DNA of 64,000 nt. Origin: a virus. The notes under the pieces are model-generated. The model had not been told where the DNA came from. It saw nothing but the letters and a program-made list of their open reading frames with translations, and ran no database searches. Positions 25,700-33,476 of the stretch are shown here, piece by piece. Made by a program: the position numbers and the translations under genes. The stretch lies in IMG/VR virus record IMGVR_UViG_3300050166_000039, positions 18,059-82,058 of that record; one strand, written 5' to 3'. Every line of letters starts with the position of its first letter. The stretch's first letter is position 1.

Positions 25700-26936
25700 T
25701 GTAAATACGTTGATTATCGGCGGCGGCATAACGGGTTTATCCGCCGCTGCTTTTTTGAAAGGAGACTATCTAATCTTGGAAGCCTCTTCTGAATTAGGAG
25801 GATATTGTAAGACTACTATGTCAGGTGATTTCGTGTGGGATCACTCAGGCCACTTTTTTCATTTTAAAGACCATTCTATCAAAGAATGGATGATGGAAAA
25901 TATAGAAACTGAAATAGTGGAAGTTGAAAAGATAACAGACATTAAATATAAAGATTCTATTATAGATTTTCCATTTCAATATAACGTATATCAATTGCCC
26001 GAAGAAGAATTCTTAGATTGTGTTAAAGACGCGTATTTAGCCTCTGCACAAGAAACCAACTACTCGTCATTTAAGGCGATGATTCAAACAACAGTTGGAA
26101 AAGCAATCTGCAACAAATTTTTAATACCGTATAATGAAAAATTATATGCATGCGATCTAAATGAATTGGATGCGAATGCGATGGGAAGATTCTTTCCTAC
26201 CAATATTAATCCTAGTGAACTATTAGAAAGAAATCATGACACTGCACGAACTTCTTCTTACAATAACACTTTTATTTATCCTGTAAATGGAAGTCAAGAA
26301 TTCGTCAATTCAGTTATAAAGAGATTAGATCCTACTAAAATTAAAACCAATGCTAAAGTTATTTCTATTGACGTGGTCAAGAAAACAGTTCAAACCACAA
26401 TTGGAGAATTTAGCTTTAAGAATTTAATCAGCACTTTGCCATATCCGATTCTTCAAGATATGATGGGATTAGATTCATCTAATTTAAGTTTCAATAAGGT
26501 TGCAGTCTTTAACCTGGGCTTTGATAAAGGAACAGATATTAAAACACACTGGAGATATTTTCCAGGCAGTGAAATATTTTATAGAGTTGGATTCTATAAC
26601 AATATCCTGGGAACCGATAAGATGAGTCTTTATGTTGAAATAGGTGCTAAATCAAATCAGGTTCTATCATCAAAGGATGAGCTATTAGAGATTGTGATTA
26701 AGGATCTAAAATCATCAGGCATAATTACTGATCAAACCCTAGTAGATCATCAATATCTAGAGATGAGCCCGGCTTATGTTCATATTACAGAACAGAGTAC
26801 TAAATCGTATTCAGACTGGTGCGAAACTCATAATCAAATGGGAATCTATTCCATAGGCAGATATGGAGCTTGGACGTATTGTTCAATTGAAGACAACATC
26901 ATAGAGGCTAAGAATACTGCTGAAAAAATAGTGTAA
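25692..26936 (+). CDS. FAD-dependent oxidoreductase (UDP-galactopyranose mutase/amine-oxidase-like)
   Basis: 414 residues. FAD-binding LIIGGGITGLSAAAFL at 7-22, then EASSELGG and SGHFFHF. Middle phrases PYNEKLYACDLNELDANAMGRFFP and a C-terminal GIYSIGRYGAW (second FAD contact) match the Glf/protoporphyrinogen-oxidase-like proteins of LPS gene clusters. Probable role: rearrangement or oxidation of an activated sugar. Confidence 0.8.
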   Translation: MHNVNTLIIGGGITGLSAAAFLKGDYLILEASSELGGYCKTTMSGDFVWDHSGHFFHFKDHSIKEWMMENIETEIVEVEKITDIKYKDSIIDFPFQYNVYQLPEEEFLDCVKDAYLASAQETNYSSFKAMIQTTVGKAICNKFLIPYNEKLYACDLNELDANAMGRFFPTNINPSELLERNHDTARTSSYNNTFIYPVNGSQEFVNSVIKRLDPTKIKTNAKVISIDVVKKTVQTTIGEFSFKNLISTLPYPILQDMMGLDSSNLSFNKVAVFNLGFDKGTDIKTHWRYFPGSEIFYRVGFYNNILGTDKMSLYVEIGAKSNQVLSSKDELLEIVIKDLKSSGIITDQTLVDHQYLEMSPAYVHITEQSTKSYSDWCETHNQMGIYSIGRYGAWTYCSIEDNIIEAKNTAEKIV

Positions 26937-26940
26937 AACA

Positions 26941-26973
26941 TTTTTATTTGTCAGAAATTTTAGTTAAATTTAC
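26941..26973 (+). promoter_or_regulatory. Stand-alone promoter (variant)
   Basis: T-run and TAAATTTAC at 26965-26973, same 33-nt layout; ATG 23 nt downstream. Confidence 0.7.
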
Positions 26974-26995
26974 TCTATAACCAAACAAAATAAGT

Positions 26996-27373
26996 ATGAA
27001 AGTAAATTTAGATTTAATTACAGGACTTTTTAAGCGCGCTGAAAAAGAAATGGACGCCGAACAAACTCTAATCTACGGTATTGTGGAGAAGATGTGTAGC
27101 AATCAGGATTCAATTTTAGTTGCGGCTCCAGGTCAAGACACAGGACAGTTCTATATTAAGAACGATAATAACGGTTACTTCATCGTCTTATCTGGAAACT
27201 GTGTTAAGATCACAAATAAGGAGTTGTATCTTGTGCGTTATTTCGAGATGAACATGATTAAACCTTTAATCGAGTTAGTAAATCAGCGAATCAGTGAGGA
27301 CTGCAACAAGATTCAAAACAACGTCTTTGTAAGCGAGTTAGATGTCTTACAGAATATTTCAGATTCATTATAG
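26996..27373 (+). CDS. Hypothetical protein
   Basis: 125 residues, single gene behind its own promoter. Mixed alpha/beta, no recognised motif, no membrane segment. Confidence 0.78.
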   Translation: MKVNLDLITGLFKRAEKEMDAEQTLIYGIVEKMCSNQDSILVAAPGQDTGQFYIKNDNNGYFIVLSGNCVKITNKELYLVRYFEMNMIKPLIELVNQRISEDCNKIQNNVFVSELDVLQNISDSL

Positions 27374-27410
27374 CACTGAAACAAAACACATATATAAAGT
27401 ATAACAAAAG

Positions 27411-27430
27411 GAGTTGAGAGACTCTTTTTT
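27411..27430 (+). terminator. Weak hairpin with T-run
   Basis: GAGT/ACTC four-base stem followed by six T, just before the next ATG. Short stem, so only tentative. Confidence 0.35.
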
Positions 27431-27444
27431 AACTTTATCTCTAT

Positions 27445-28317
27445 ATGAACAAAAACATCGGTATTATTGGGCAGGGTTTTGTAGGTAACGCTGTTAATCA
27501 AGGATTAAAGTCTCACTTTAATATTTTAACCTACGACAAATATCAAGCAGATAAGTCTAATTCAACACTCTTAGAAATTGTGAAAGAGTGTCACGTTATT
27601 TTTGTTTGTGTTCCAACGCCAATGAACTCTGAAACAGGAGAGGCTTATACTGGTATAGTTGAATCAGTGATTAAAGATTTAGACTATTTTGCTACTTCGA
27701 TGAATAAACCCACGATTGCAGTCATCAAATCTACCATTCCACCCGGAACAACTCTACGCCTAGATAATTCAACTACCACATTAAGAGTAGCTTTCAACCC
27801 AGAGTTCTTGACAGAGGCCAATGCAGTTAACGATTTCTTAACACAGGATAGAATCATCGTTGGTGCCAATCATGCATCCACAAGTGAATATGTTGCGGAA
27901 TTATATCAGTATGCATTTCCTAATGCTAATATCATCGAACAAGATTCAACCTCAGCCGAGATGGTAAAATATGTCAGCAATTGTTTTCTAGCTGTTAAAG
28001 TTAGCTTTGCAAATGAAATGTATGACCTATGTAAAGCTGAAGGAGCTAACTGGCAAGAAGTAGTTGAAGCAGTTAAGTTGGACAAGAGAATGGGTACCTC
28101 ACACTGGCAGGTTCCAGGACCAGATGGTGATAGAGGATTTGGAGGACATTGTTTCCCTAAAGACATGCAGGCTATTAAATACGTAGCACAGATTAATGGC
28201 TTACAAGTTAGCACTATCGATGGAGCAATCGAAACTAACGAGAGAGTTAGACAAGATAGAGATTGGGAGCAGCAAGAAGGCAGAGCAGTGATAAACTTAC
28301 AGAAAGAATCAATATAA
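27445..28317 (+). CDS. Nucleotide-sugar (UDP-Glc/GDP-Man type) dehydrogenase, short form
   Basis: 290 residues. NAD-binding GIIGQGFVGNAV at the start, CVPTPM, STIPPGTT, and FNPEFLTEANA, then GFGGHCFPKD with the catalytic Cys236. It lacks the C-terminal UDP-binding domain of the 430-residue enzymes, so it is either a compact phage version or a partial activity. Start-stop overlap with the epimerase gene. Confidence 0.85.
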   Translation: MNKNIGIIGQGFVGNAVNQGLKSHFNILTYDKYQADKSNSTLLEIVKECHVIFVCVPTPMNSETGEAYTGIVESVIKDLDYFATSMNKPTIAVIKSTIPPGTTLRLDNSTTTLRVAFNPEFLTEANAVNDFLTQDRIIVGANHASTSEYVAELYQYAFPNANIIEQDSTSAEMVKYVSNCFLAVKVSFANEMYDLCKAEGANWQEVVEAVKLDKRMGTSHWQVPGPDGDRGFGGHCFPKDMQAIKYVAQINGLQVSTIDGAIETNERVRQDRDWEQQEGRAVINLQKESI

Positions 28318-29174
28318 TGAAAAAGGTATTAGTAACCGGAGGAGCAGGATTCGTAGGCTCTAACTTAATTAAACGTCTAAAACAGTTAGACGATAACATC
28401 GAAATCACCAGCTTAGATAACTACTTTACTGGAAAGCAGGAGAATCACATTGAAGGAGTCAAGTATGTAGTCGGTGCAACATGGGATATAGATGAGCTGT
28501 TAGGAGAAGAAACTTTCGACACTGTCTTTCACTTTGGTGAGTATTCGAGAATCGTAAAGTCTTTTGATGACATTAAGTATGTTGAAAAGACCATTCTATA
28601 CGGTACACCAAAGGTGTTAGAGATGTGTAGAAAGTGGCAGGCTAAATTAATCTATTCTGCTTCTTCTTCGAAGTTTGGGAACGGTGGCAAGGACGAGAAC
28701 CTATCCCCTTACTCTTGGATGAAGTCAAAGATGATTGAATTAATCAAGAACTATTCAGAATGGTATGACTTGAAATACGAGATCTGTTACTTCTTTAATG
28801 TGTATGGCCCTGGTCAAATTATGGCAGGAGATTACGCAACAGTGATAGGTATATTCGAGAGACAGAAAAATGCAGGAGAAGACTTAACGGTTGTTACACC
28901 TGGAACACAAAGCAGAGATTTTACGCACGTATCAGATGTAGTGAATGGTGTTGTTAAAGCAGCGACAAAGGGTTTGCAAGGGGAATGGCACCTAAGAAGC
29001 GGTATAAATGTAACTATCATTGATGTGGCTGAGATGTTTGGCGCCGAATGGAAATTGATTCCAGAGAGAAGAGGCGAGAGATTTACAAGCGAAGAATTTC
29101 CATCAGATACACAAGAGAAGTTAGAATGGAAACCTGAAATGAATTTAATAGATTGGATAAACTCAAGAAAATGA
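28317..29174 (+). CDS. NAD-dependent sugar epimerase/dehydratase
   Basis: 285 residues using the ATG in the TAATG overlap; an in-frame upstream ATG at 28263 would run through the preceding gene. VTGGAGFVGSNL gives the GxxGxxG NAD site; SASSSKFGNGG and a YSWMKSK block hold the Ser/Tyr/Lys catalytic set (YxxxK). SDR extended family, acting on an NDP-sugar, probably the product of the dehydrogenase next door. Confidence 0.88.
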   Translation: MKKVLVTGGAGFVGSNLIKRLKQLDDNIEITSLDNYFTGKQENHIEGVKYVVGATWDIDELLGEETFDTVFHFGEYSRIVKSFDDIKYVEKTILYGTPKVLEMCRKWQAKLIYSASSSKFGNGGKDENLSPYSWMKSKMIELIKNYSEWYDLKYEICYFFNVYGPGQIMAGDYATVIGIFERQKNAGEDLTVVTPGTQSRDFTHVSDVVNGVVKAATKGLQGEWHLRSGINVTIIDVAEMFGAEWKLIPERRGERFTSEEFPSDTQEKLEWKPEMNLIDWINSRK

Positions 29175-29650
29175 AAATAGTAATTGTAGGAAAAGCAGCA
29201 TCAGGCAAGGATTACTTACGCAAGAGAATGATGCAACAAGGAGCGAAGTATGGTGTAAGTTATACCACAAGGCCTCCTAGAGTTAAAGACGGGGAAGTCC
29301 ATGGCGTAGACTACTTATTTACAACTGAAGAGGACTTCTTAGCGATGGTTGAACGTGACGAAATGATAGAGTATCAGCAATTCAATGGCTGGTACTATGG
29401 TATGACAAAAGAAGTGTTTGATCAGTGTGAAGTAATGATTTTAAACGTCGAAGGCCTAGCAATGTTATCTGATGAAATTAGAAAACAATGCTTCGTTATT
29501 TATGTTGACATTGACCAAGAGACCAGAATTGAAAGATTAGGAGCTAGAAAGGATGTAGATGACTTAAAATGGAGAAGGCTTCAGGCTGATGAAGAACAGT
29601 TTAAAAATTTTACAGATTATGATATTAGAATAACAAATCCTGACTTTTAG
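29171..29650 (+). CDS. gmk: Guanylate kinase-like protein
   Basis: 159 residues from the ATGA-coupled start at 29171. P-loop GKAASGKD near the N-terminus, GMP-binding SYTTRPPRVKDGEVHGVDYLF and EYQQFNGWYYGM, and a later ERLGARKD lid. Phosphorylates (d)GMP to (d)GDP for nucleotide supply. The P-loop reads GxxxSGKD in place of GKS/T, an odd last residue, so activity should not be taken for granted. Confidence 0.82.
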   Translation: MKIVIVGKAASGKDYLRKRMMQQGAKYGVSYTTRPPRVKDGEVHGVDYLFTTEEDFLAMVERDEMIEYQQFNGWYYGMTKEVFDQCEVMILNVEGLAMLSDEIRKQCFVIYVDIDQETRIERLGARKDVDDLKWRRLQADEEQFKNFTDYDIRITNPDF

Positions 29651-29673
29651 AGCCCGTTTTCATTACATATACA

Positions 29674-29689
29674 GATATATAAGTAAATA
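29674..29689 (+). promoter_or_regulatory. Candidate second-class (late-like) promoter
   Basis: GATATATAAGTAAATA 18 nt before the structural-type gene at 29707. Confidence 0.4.
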
Positions 29690-29706
29690 AAAAAAATATA
29701 TTTAAT

Positions 29707-30219
29707 ATGGCATCAGGATTAAGTGTAAGCGGTACAGTGTACTCTGTAGGCGCAACAAGTATATCAACTAATGTGTTAACAGACTCTAATGGTAGAGGCA
29801 TGTACACTAATGCAACACAATACAGATACCCTAGAGTTGGATCTAACATCAGTATGGGTTCACACTACAGAAGTAAAACATTTTATAGATTAACTACAGT
29901 TGGAATGGGAAGTACTAGATTAACAGGTACTGCACAGATCACGGTTAACTGGGGTGTTATCTCGTGGACTACGGGAGCTACTGTAATTACACAAACAAAC
30001 GTTTTAAGAACATGGACTCCAGTTGCAGCCGATGGTTTTCAAGTGTTCATGGATACTGCAACTTCAGGAACAGCAACAGTTAACGTAGATACTCAGCTTT
30101 ATGCAGGTACATGGTCAGGCTGGATGACAGGTATGAACTCCGGTCTTGTTTCAGGAGCTACCAACTACTCATGGGCTGGTTACACTGGAAATAACCAACT
30201 TTACGCAATCTGGACTTAG
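29707..30219 (+). CDS. Putative beta-rich structural protein
   Basis: 170 residues, rich in Gly/Ser/Thr/Asn, almost no Lys/Glu and no Cys. The regular alternation (SGTVYSVGATSIS, TGTAQITVNWGVISW) suggests a beta-sandwich or fibre protein such as a capsid decoration or tail-fibre tip. Preceded by a late-like promoter motif. No sequence family recognised. Confidence 0.7.
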   Translation: MASGLSVSGTVYSVGATSISTNVLTDSNGRGMYTNATQYRYPRVGSNISMGSHYRSKTFYRLTTVGMGSTRLTGTAQITVNWGVISWTTGATVITQTNVLRTWTPVAADGFQVFMDTATSGTATVNVDTQLYAGTWSGWMTGMNSGLVSGATNYSWAGYTGNNQLYAIWT

Positions 30220-30241
30220 TATTTTTTAACTAAAATTTTAT

Positions 30242-30844
30242 ATGGGATTTATTATTAAAAAGAGTTATTCTAGAGATAACAAAGAGATTACGGAGTTCTA
30301 CGCAAGAATTCAACAATATACAGTTGAAAGATTTCCTGGAACTGCGTACGCAATGGTACAATACTTTATAGATAAAGAAGCAGCTGAAGGCTACACGATG
30401 AAATATGCTAGAAATACGTTTCAGCATGAGATGGAACCCTTAAAGCATGAGAACTTTCCAATCGATATCAGTGAAGACTGTATTATTGGAGGAGAACCCT
30501 TTAAGATGCCTGATCCTATTCACGATGATTTTAGAATCTCTTGCTTTGGATTTTGGTTTCCTTTAGGAGAACCCGCTAAAGTAACCGAAGAACAATATGA
30601 AATGCAGGATTCTACAGTAGAGATGCCGTACGTTGATTTTGACGAGGATGGAAATCCAGTACAAGCAACAAAGACGATACCTTGCAAGAACAGAGTCTTA
30701 GTTAAATCTGAAATAGTTGATCGTCACATTACTAATCACATGCTACCTGAATTTATGGAGAATCCATACGCATTCTTGTACAAGAGATTAAAACCTGAAC
30801 TTGAAAAAATCTTCGGTGAAGGTAGTGTAGTTGACGATTTATAA
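30242..30844 (+). CDS. Hypothetical protein
   Basis: 200 residues, acidic C-terminal half, with a YAMVQYFIDKEAAEG helix near residue 40. Follows the structural-type gene by 22 bases and may be co-expressed with it, for example as a virion accessory. Not recognised. Confidence 0.78.
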   Translation: MGFIIKKSYSRDNKEITEFYARIQQYTVERFPGTAYAMVQYFIDKEAAEGYTMKYARNTFQHEMEPLKHENFPIDISEDCIIGGEPFKMPDPIHDDFRISCFGFWFPLGEPAKVTEEQYEMQDSTVEMPYVDFDEDGNPVQATKTIPCKNRVLVKSEIVDRHITNHMLPEFMENPYAFLYKRLKPELEKIFGEGSVVDDL

Positions 30845-30872
30845 AAAAGTTAAAATATTTTTGAAACAAACA

Positions 30873-30890
30873 GATATATAAGAGTATAAC
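30873..30890 (+). promoter_or_regulatory. Candidate second-class (late-like) promoter
   Basis: GATATATAAGAGTATAAC, 20 nt before a 30-codon frame and upstream of the large tRNA region. Confidence 0.38.
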
Positions 30891-30909
30891 AGTTAAATAA
30901 AAACTAACA

Positions 30910-31002
30910 ATGCAACAAATTTGCCTACATATTACGAAAAACAATTATTGGTTTAGCAATGAACCGATGACGGTCGATCGTATGCCCGGGCTCCAGAGTT
31001 GA
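30910..31002 (+). CDS. Possible 30-residue peptide
   Basis: MQQICLHITKNNYWFSNEPM is the start of a short open frame with an A-rich leader and late-like promoter. It may be a real micropeptide or a leader peptide ahead of the terminator at 31044. Nothing else supports it. Confidence 0.35.
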   Translation: MQQICLHITKNNYWFSNEPMTVDRMPGLQS

Positions 31003-31043
31003 TAAGTTTTTTTGTGATTGATTTCACACCGAACATAACTAAG

Positions 31044-31070
31044 AGCCCGATTTTTAATCGGGCTTTTTTT
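31044..31070 (+). terminator. Intrinsic terminator before the tRNA region
   Basis: AGCCCGAT/ATCGGGCT, 8 bp, loop TTTTA, then seven T. The boxA-like leader begins 14 nt later. Confidence 0.85.
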
Positions 31071-31083
31071 GTTTCAAAAGTTT

Positions 31084-31108
31084 AGAGTTCTTTGACATAT
31101 TGGTAAAA
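31084..31108 (+). promoter_or_regulatory. boxA-like antitermination leader, copy 1
   Basis: AGAGTTCTTTGACATATTGG directly ahead of tRNA-Cys. Nearly identical copies at 31577 and 34476 also precede tRNAs. Confidence 0.55.
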
Positions 31109-31110
31109 AA

Positions 31111-31180
31111 GTACGAGATGGTCTTGGAGGCCAATGGGACTGCAAATCCCATGGAGTTGGTTCGATTCCAACCTTGTACT
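31111..31180 (+). tRNA. tRNA-Cys(GCA)
   Basis: Acceptor GTACGAG/CTTGTAC, anticodon loop CTGCAAA, T arm GTTGG/CCAAC, discriminator U as in bacterial tRNA-Cys. Confidence 0.92.
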
Positions 31181-31184
31181 CTAC

Positions 31185-31258
31185 ATCCTGTCTCTACAGA
31201 CACACACATCCGGGAGATGAGCAGGATTACGTCGAATAAAGGAGAAGAATAAGACGAT
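31185..31258 (+). ncRNA. Structured spacer between tRNA-Cys and tRNA-Phe
   Basis: ATCCTG/CAGGAT closing helix with hairpins CTGT-CTCT-ACAG and CATC/GATG inside, then CGTC/GACG loop holding AATAAAGGAG and GAATAAGACGAT. No tRNA arms. Confidence 0.35.
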
Positions 31259-31261
31259 TCT

Positions 31262-31337
31262 GGACTGGTAGCTCAGTTGGTAGAGCACTAGACTGAAGAT
31301 CTAGGTGTCGCAGGTTCAAGCCCTGCTCGGTCCACCA
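31262..31337 (+). tRNA. tRNA-Phe(GAA), CCA encoded
   Basis: Acceptor GGACTGG/TCGGTCC, D-stem GCTC/GAGC, anticodon loop CTGAAGA, T arm GCAGG/CCTGC, discriminator A, then CCA at 31335-31337. Confidence 0.94.
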
Positions 31338-31340
31338 CAT

Positions 31341-31415
31341 TGCGGGATGCGTAGAAAATGGTTATCTCATCGGTCTCATAAGCCGAGGTTCCGGGTTCGA
31401 GTCCCGGTCCCGCAA
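31341..31415 (+). tRNA. tRNA-Met(CAU), possibly initiator-like
   Basis: Acceptor TGCGGGA/TCCCGCA, anticodon loop CTCATAA, T arm CCGGG/CCCGG. The acceptor resembles bacterial tRNA-fMet except for a U1-A72 pair, but the GGG/CCC anticodon stem of initiators is absent (TCGGT/GCCGA). The D-stem is weak. Confidence 0.85.
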
Positions 31416-31420
31416 CAATA

Positions 31421-31495
31421 TAGAGTAGTATATCAATGGCTAGATTACACGTTTTGGGTGCGTGAGGTTGCAGGTTCGAGTCCTGCCTACTCTAC
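31421..31495 (+). tRNA. tRNA-Pro(UGG)
   Basis: Acceptor TAGAGTA/TACTCTA, anticodon loop TTTGGGT in stem CACGT/GCGTG, T arm GCAGG/CCTGC. Confidence 0.92.
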
Positions 31496-31527
31496 TTAAA
31501 AATATTTTAAAAATAATTCAACAAATA

Positions 31528-31560
31528 TTTTTTTTATTCGGGAATTATTGTTATATTTAC
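31528..31560 (+). promoter_or_regulatory. Stand-alone promoter for tRNA cluster 2
   Basis: T-run at 31528 and TATATTTAC at 31552-31560. boxA-like leader 21 nt downstream. Confidence 0.8.
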
Positions 31561-31576
31561 CTATCTTAACAAATAA

Positions 31577-31603
31577 GATAGTTCTTTGACATATTGATAA
31601 AAA
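31577..31603 (+). promoter_or_regulatory. boxA-like antitermination leader, copy 2
   Basis: GTTCTTTGACATATTG at 31581-31596, between promoter and tRNA-Gly. Confidence 0.6.
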
Positions 31604-31606
31604 CAA

Positions 31607-31679
31607 GCAGGTATCGTATAATGGCTTATTACTCTAGCCTTCCAAGCTGGAGATGAGAGTTCGATTCTCTCTACCTGCT
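31607..31679 (+). tRNA. tRNA-Gly(UCC)
   Basis: Acceptor GCAGGTA/TACCTGC, anticodon loop CTTCCAA, T arm GAGAG/CTCTC. Confidence 0.93.
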
Positions 31680-31684
31680 CAACG

Positions 31685-31751
31685 TATTTAGCGCTCCAAC
31701 TTAGGTTGGTAAGCATCCGATAGTAACCTCGGACGGGCAACGTGTTAAATA
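31685..31751 (+). ncRNA. Structured spacer (three-way-junction-like)
   Basis: TATTTA/TAAATA closing helix around hairpins CCAAC-TTAG-GTTGG and TCCGA/TCGGA. GGAAAAGACGA follows at 31760. No tRNA signature. Confidence 0.35.
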
Positions 31752-31776
31752 AGCGGTAAGGAAAAGACGAAAAAAT

Positions 31777-31878
31777 AGTCAGGTGGCGGAATGGTAGACG
31801 CAGCCCTGCACACAGGAACTGAATCGAATATGAGTGCAGCATTTAAGATTTGTACAGGTTCGAATCCTGTCCTGGCTA
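31777..31878 (+). tRNA. Interrupted tRNA-like gene 1 (Leu-type ends)
   Basis: 102 nt. Acceptor AGTCAGG/CCTGGCT, class II D-arm GCG...CGC, T arm ACAGG/CCTGT with TTCGAAT are all intact. The anticodon region is a CTGCAC/GTGCAG stem with a 22-nt loop in place of a 7-nt loop; no normal anticodon can be assigned. Not simple decay, since the stems pair fully. Confidence 0.6.
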
Positions 31879-31882
31879 CGAA

Positions 31883-31978
31883 GATATACACAAAAGTGTT
31901 GTGAGCAACTCAAATTAGTACGGCATTGACCGAGCGAAGTTTTTAGGTTGTAGAGGCAGTGGAGCGACACCACATATC
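31883..31978 (+). ncRNA. Structured spacer
   Basis: GATAT/ATATC closing pair enclosing hairpins ACAC-AAAA-GTGT, GTTG-TGAG-CAAC and GTGG/CCAC. Confidence 0.32.
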
Positions 31979-31999
31979 AACTTATTTAGATTGAATAAT

Positions 32000-32133
32000 A
32001 GTCAGGTGGCGGAATGGTAGACGCAAAAAGCCAACTCGTATGTGGAAGCGAGTCTAAATAATACTATCCCTGGTTCGTGGCTCGCATTAGCGGCTGGCAC
32101 CAAGGCTTACAGGTTCGAATCCTGTCCTGACTA
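32000..32133 (+). tRNA. Interrupted tRNA-like gene 2 (Leu-type ends)
   Basis: 134 nt. Acceptor AGTCAGG/CCTGACT is perfect; D and T arms are identical to gene 1. Between them AAGCC/GGCTT encloses about 70 nt containing ACTCG/CGAGT and CGC-ATTA-GCG hairpins. Roughly 50 nt longer than any normal class II tRNA. Confidence 0.6.
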
Positions 32134-32134
32134 C

Positions 32135-32196
32135 GGTGATGTTTGGCAACTACGCTGATTAGATGAAAGTTGTTGACAGTTTGGAAAGACAAACAA
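32135..32196 (+). ncRNA. Structured spacer
   Basis: Hairpins CAACT/AGTTG and GTTTG-GAAAGA-CAAAC between two interrupted tRNA-like genes. Confidence 0.3.
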
Positions 32197-32198
32197 AT

Positions 32199-32323
32199 AG
32201 TCAGGTGGCGAAACGGTTAGACGCTAATTGAAGGAATAAAGTTCACGACCTACCATACAGGCTAATGGGACTTCAATTAATAAGGTTGCAAACTTAATAC
32301 CCGTTCGAATCGGGTCCTGACAC
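32199..32323 (+). tRNA. Interrupted tRNA-like gene 3
   Basis: 125 nt. Acceptor AGTCAGG/CCTGACA (A1-A72 mismatch), T arm ACCCG/CGGGT, variable arm TAAG/CTTA. The anticodon stem is extended to a perfect 9 bp, TAATTGAAG/CTTCAATTA, around a 37-nt loop that contains GGAATAAAG. No U33 at the expected place, so it cannot decode as written. Confidence 0.6.
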
Positions 32324-32369
32324 TATGGTTTGGTTAGTACTATACAACGAATAGAGGAAGTACAAATAT

Positions 32370-32496
32370 TGTCAAGAGGCGAGAGGAACACGTCCCGAAA
32401 CATTGATACAAAACTTTCTGACAGAAGAGCAACGGAGTCTCTGCTTTATCAATGTACTGATGGAGACTATCACTGGTTCGAATCCAGTATTGACAA
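32370..32496 (+). tRNA. Interrupted tRNA-like gene 4
   Basis: 127 nt. Acceptor TGTCAAG/ATTGACA (one mismatch), T arm ACTGG/CCAGT with TTCGAAT, short variable arm GAT/ATC. Anticodon stem is a perfect 9 bp, ACATTGATA/TATCAATGT, enclosing 38 nt with an AGCA/TGCT hairpin. Confidence 0.55.
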
Positions 32497-32569
32497 CAAG
32501 GAGTTCCCAATCTCAAGTGCTGGTTAACCCTAAAAAGTTATCCGTATGAGCCCATCAAAATTGGAATTT

Positions 32570-32651
32570 GCCTGTATCGCATAGCGGCAATTGCAAGGCA
32601 CTGTAAATGCCTTCTCGTTTGAGTTCGGAGGTTCGAGTCCTTCTGCAGGCA
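32570..32651 (+). tRNA. tRNA-Tyr(GUA), copy 1
   Basis: Acceptor GCCTGTA/TGCAGGC, anticodon loop CTGTAAA in stem AGGCA/TGCCT, long variable arm, T-loop TTCGAGT. Confidence 0.92.
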
Positions 32652-32708
32652 CGATTAAACAAAAATATTTACGTGAGTATAATTAGTACAACTATTAAAA
32701 TTAAAATT

Positions 32709-32921
32709 ATGACATCTAACGAATTCACTTATTGGTTACAAGGTTTTTTTGAAATTTCAAAAGACGCTAATGTAAAAGAACTTGATGAAGTGCAAACTCA
32801 AATTATCAAAGACCATTTGAAATTAGTTTTTAAAAAAGAAACACCTAATAGAACATGGTCCGATACCGGTAACCATGGAACATGTGGAAGAGCTGGAACA
32901 GTGGACACGTTTGGATTATAA
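32709..32921 (+). CDS. Small conserved phage protein embedded in the tRNA array
   Basis: 70 residues starting MTSNEFTYWLQGFFEISKDA, a recognisable small phage family. A longer frame from 32607 would begin inside tRNA-Tyr and is rejected. The stop lies 3 bases before the second tRNA-Tyr. Function unknown. Confidence 0.78.
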   Translation: MTSNEFTYWLQGFFEISKDANVKELDEVQTQIIKDHLKLVFKKETPNRTWSDTGNHGTCGRAGTVDTFGL

Positions 32922-32924
32922 TTT

Positions 32925-33005
32925 GGGAGTGTTGAGCAACGGTTGCTTAGCAGACTGTAAATCTGTGGTCTTCGGACATTGGCGGTTCGAATCCGTCCAC
33001 TCCCA
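32925..33005 (+). tRNA. tRNA-Tyr(GUA), copy 2
   Basis: Acceptor GGGAGTG/CACTCCC, anticodon loop CTGTAAA in stem GCAGA/TCTGT, class II variable arm, T-loop TTCGAAT. Clearly different from copy 1. Confidence 0.92.
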
Positions 33006-33157
33006 CAAACAAGGTGACGCTACGGTCGTAAGATTCCGGAATCGAGAAGACAAAAAGCCTAAGTGTACAGATGAGCTCCTACAGCCTTGGACTACTATTA
33101 TTGAATGATACGAGCCCTCAAAGTTCGAAAGGAGTCAGATAGTAGTCAAACTTAAAA
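33006..33157 (+). other. Structured spacer
   Basis: Holds the palindrome GATTCCGGAATC (33032-33043) and a 9-bp helix GACTACTAT/ATAGTAGTC closing 33090-33147. No open frame or tRNA arm. Confidence 0.35.
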
Positions 33158-33257
33158 GTATTAGTAATTCAGTGGTAAGACTGGCGTCCCCTCATGGTTA
33201 AGGGCCTAAAAGCTGGGAATAAGACGATCGCCGTTGGTTCGAGTCCAACCTAATACT
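33158..33257 (+). tRNA. Interrupted tRNA-like gene 5 (class I ends)
   Basis: 100 nt. Acceptor GTATTAG/CTAATAC perfect, T arm GTTGG/CCAAC with TTCGAGT. The anticodon arm CGTC/GACG holds 34 nt including CCCT/AGGG and GGGAATAAGACGATCG. Confidence 0.58.
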
Positions 33258-33263
33258 TTAAAT

Positions 33264-33334
33264 ACGTCTATGGTGCAATGGTAGCATGCAACTCTCCAAA
33301 AGTTTTGATGTGGGTTCGAATCCTACTAGACGTG
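33264..33334 (+). tRNA. tRNA-Trp(CCA)
   Basis: Acceptor ACGTCTA/TAGACGT, anticodon loop CTCCAAA, T arm GTGGG/CCTAC, discriminator G as in tRNA-Trp. One mismatch in the anticodon stem. Confidence 0.88.
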
Positions 33335-33397
33335 CAAATAGTTTTATAGGTCGTTCTGTCCTTGGGTTCTATGAATCAAAAACCCTAAAAAAGGCCA

Positions 33398-33471
33398 GGA
33401 CTCGTAGCGAAGAAGGTTATCGCAGCTCGCTCATAACGAGAAGATCGTAGGTTCGAGCCCTACCGGGTCCA
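33398..33471 (+). tRNA. tRNA-Met(CAU) or Ile2(CAU)
   Basis: Acceptor GGACTCG/CGGGTCC, D-stem GCGA/TCGC, anticodon loop CTCATAA, T arm GTAGG/CCTAC. CAU can mean elongator Met or lysidine-modified Ile; not decided by sequence alone. Confidence 0.88.
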
Positions 33472-33476
33472 CATTT

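Noticed and set aside
28263-28316. Upstream start of the epimerase at 28263
   Set aside because: Would translate 54 bases of the preceding dehydrogenase frame; the TAATG start at 28317 begins directly with the NAD-binding strand.
31777-32133. Interrupted tRNAs as simple pseudogenes
   Set aside because: Acceptor and T stems are fully paired, partly through G-U changes, in nearly all copies; decay would break them.
32607-32708. N-terminal extension of the 70-residue gene from an ATG at 32607
   Set aside because: The extension lies inside tRNA-Tyr copy 1; the ATG at 32709 matches the family start.
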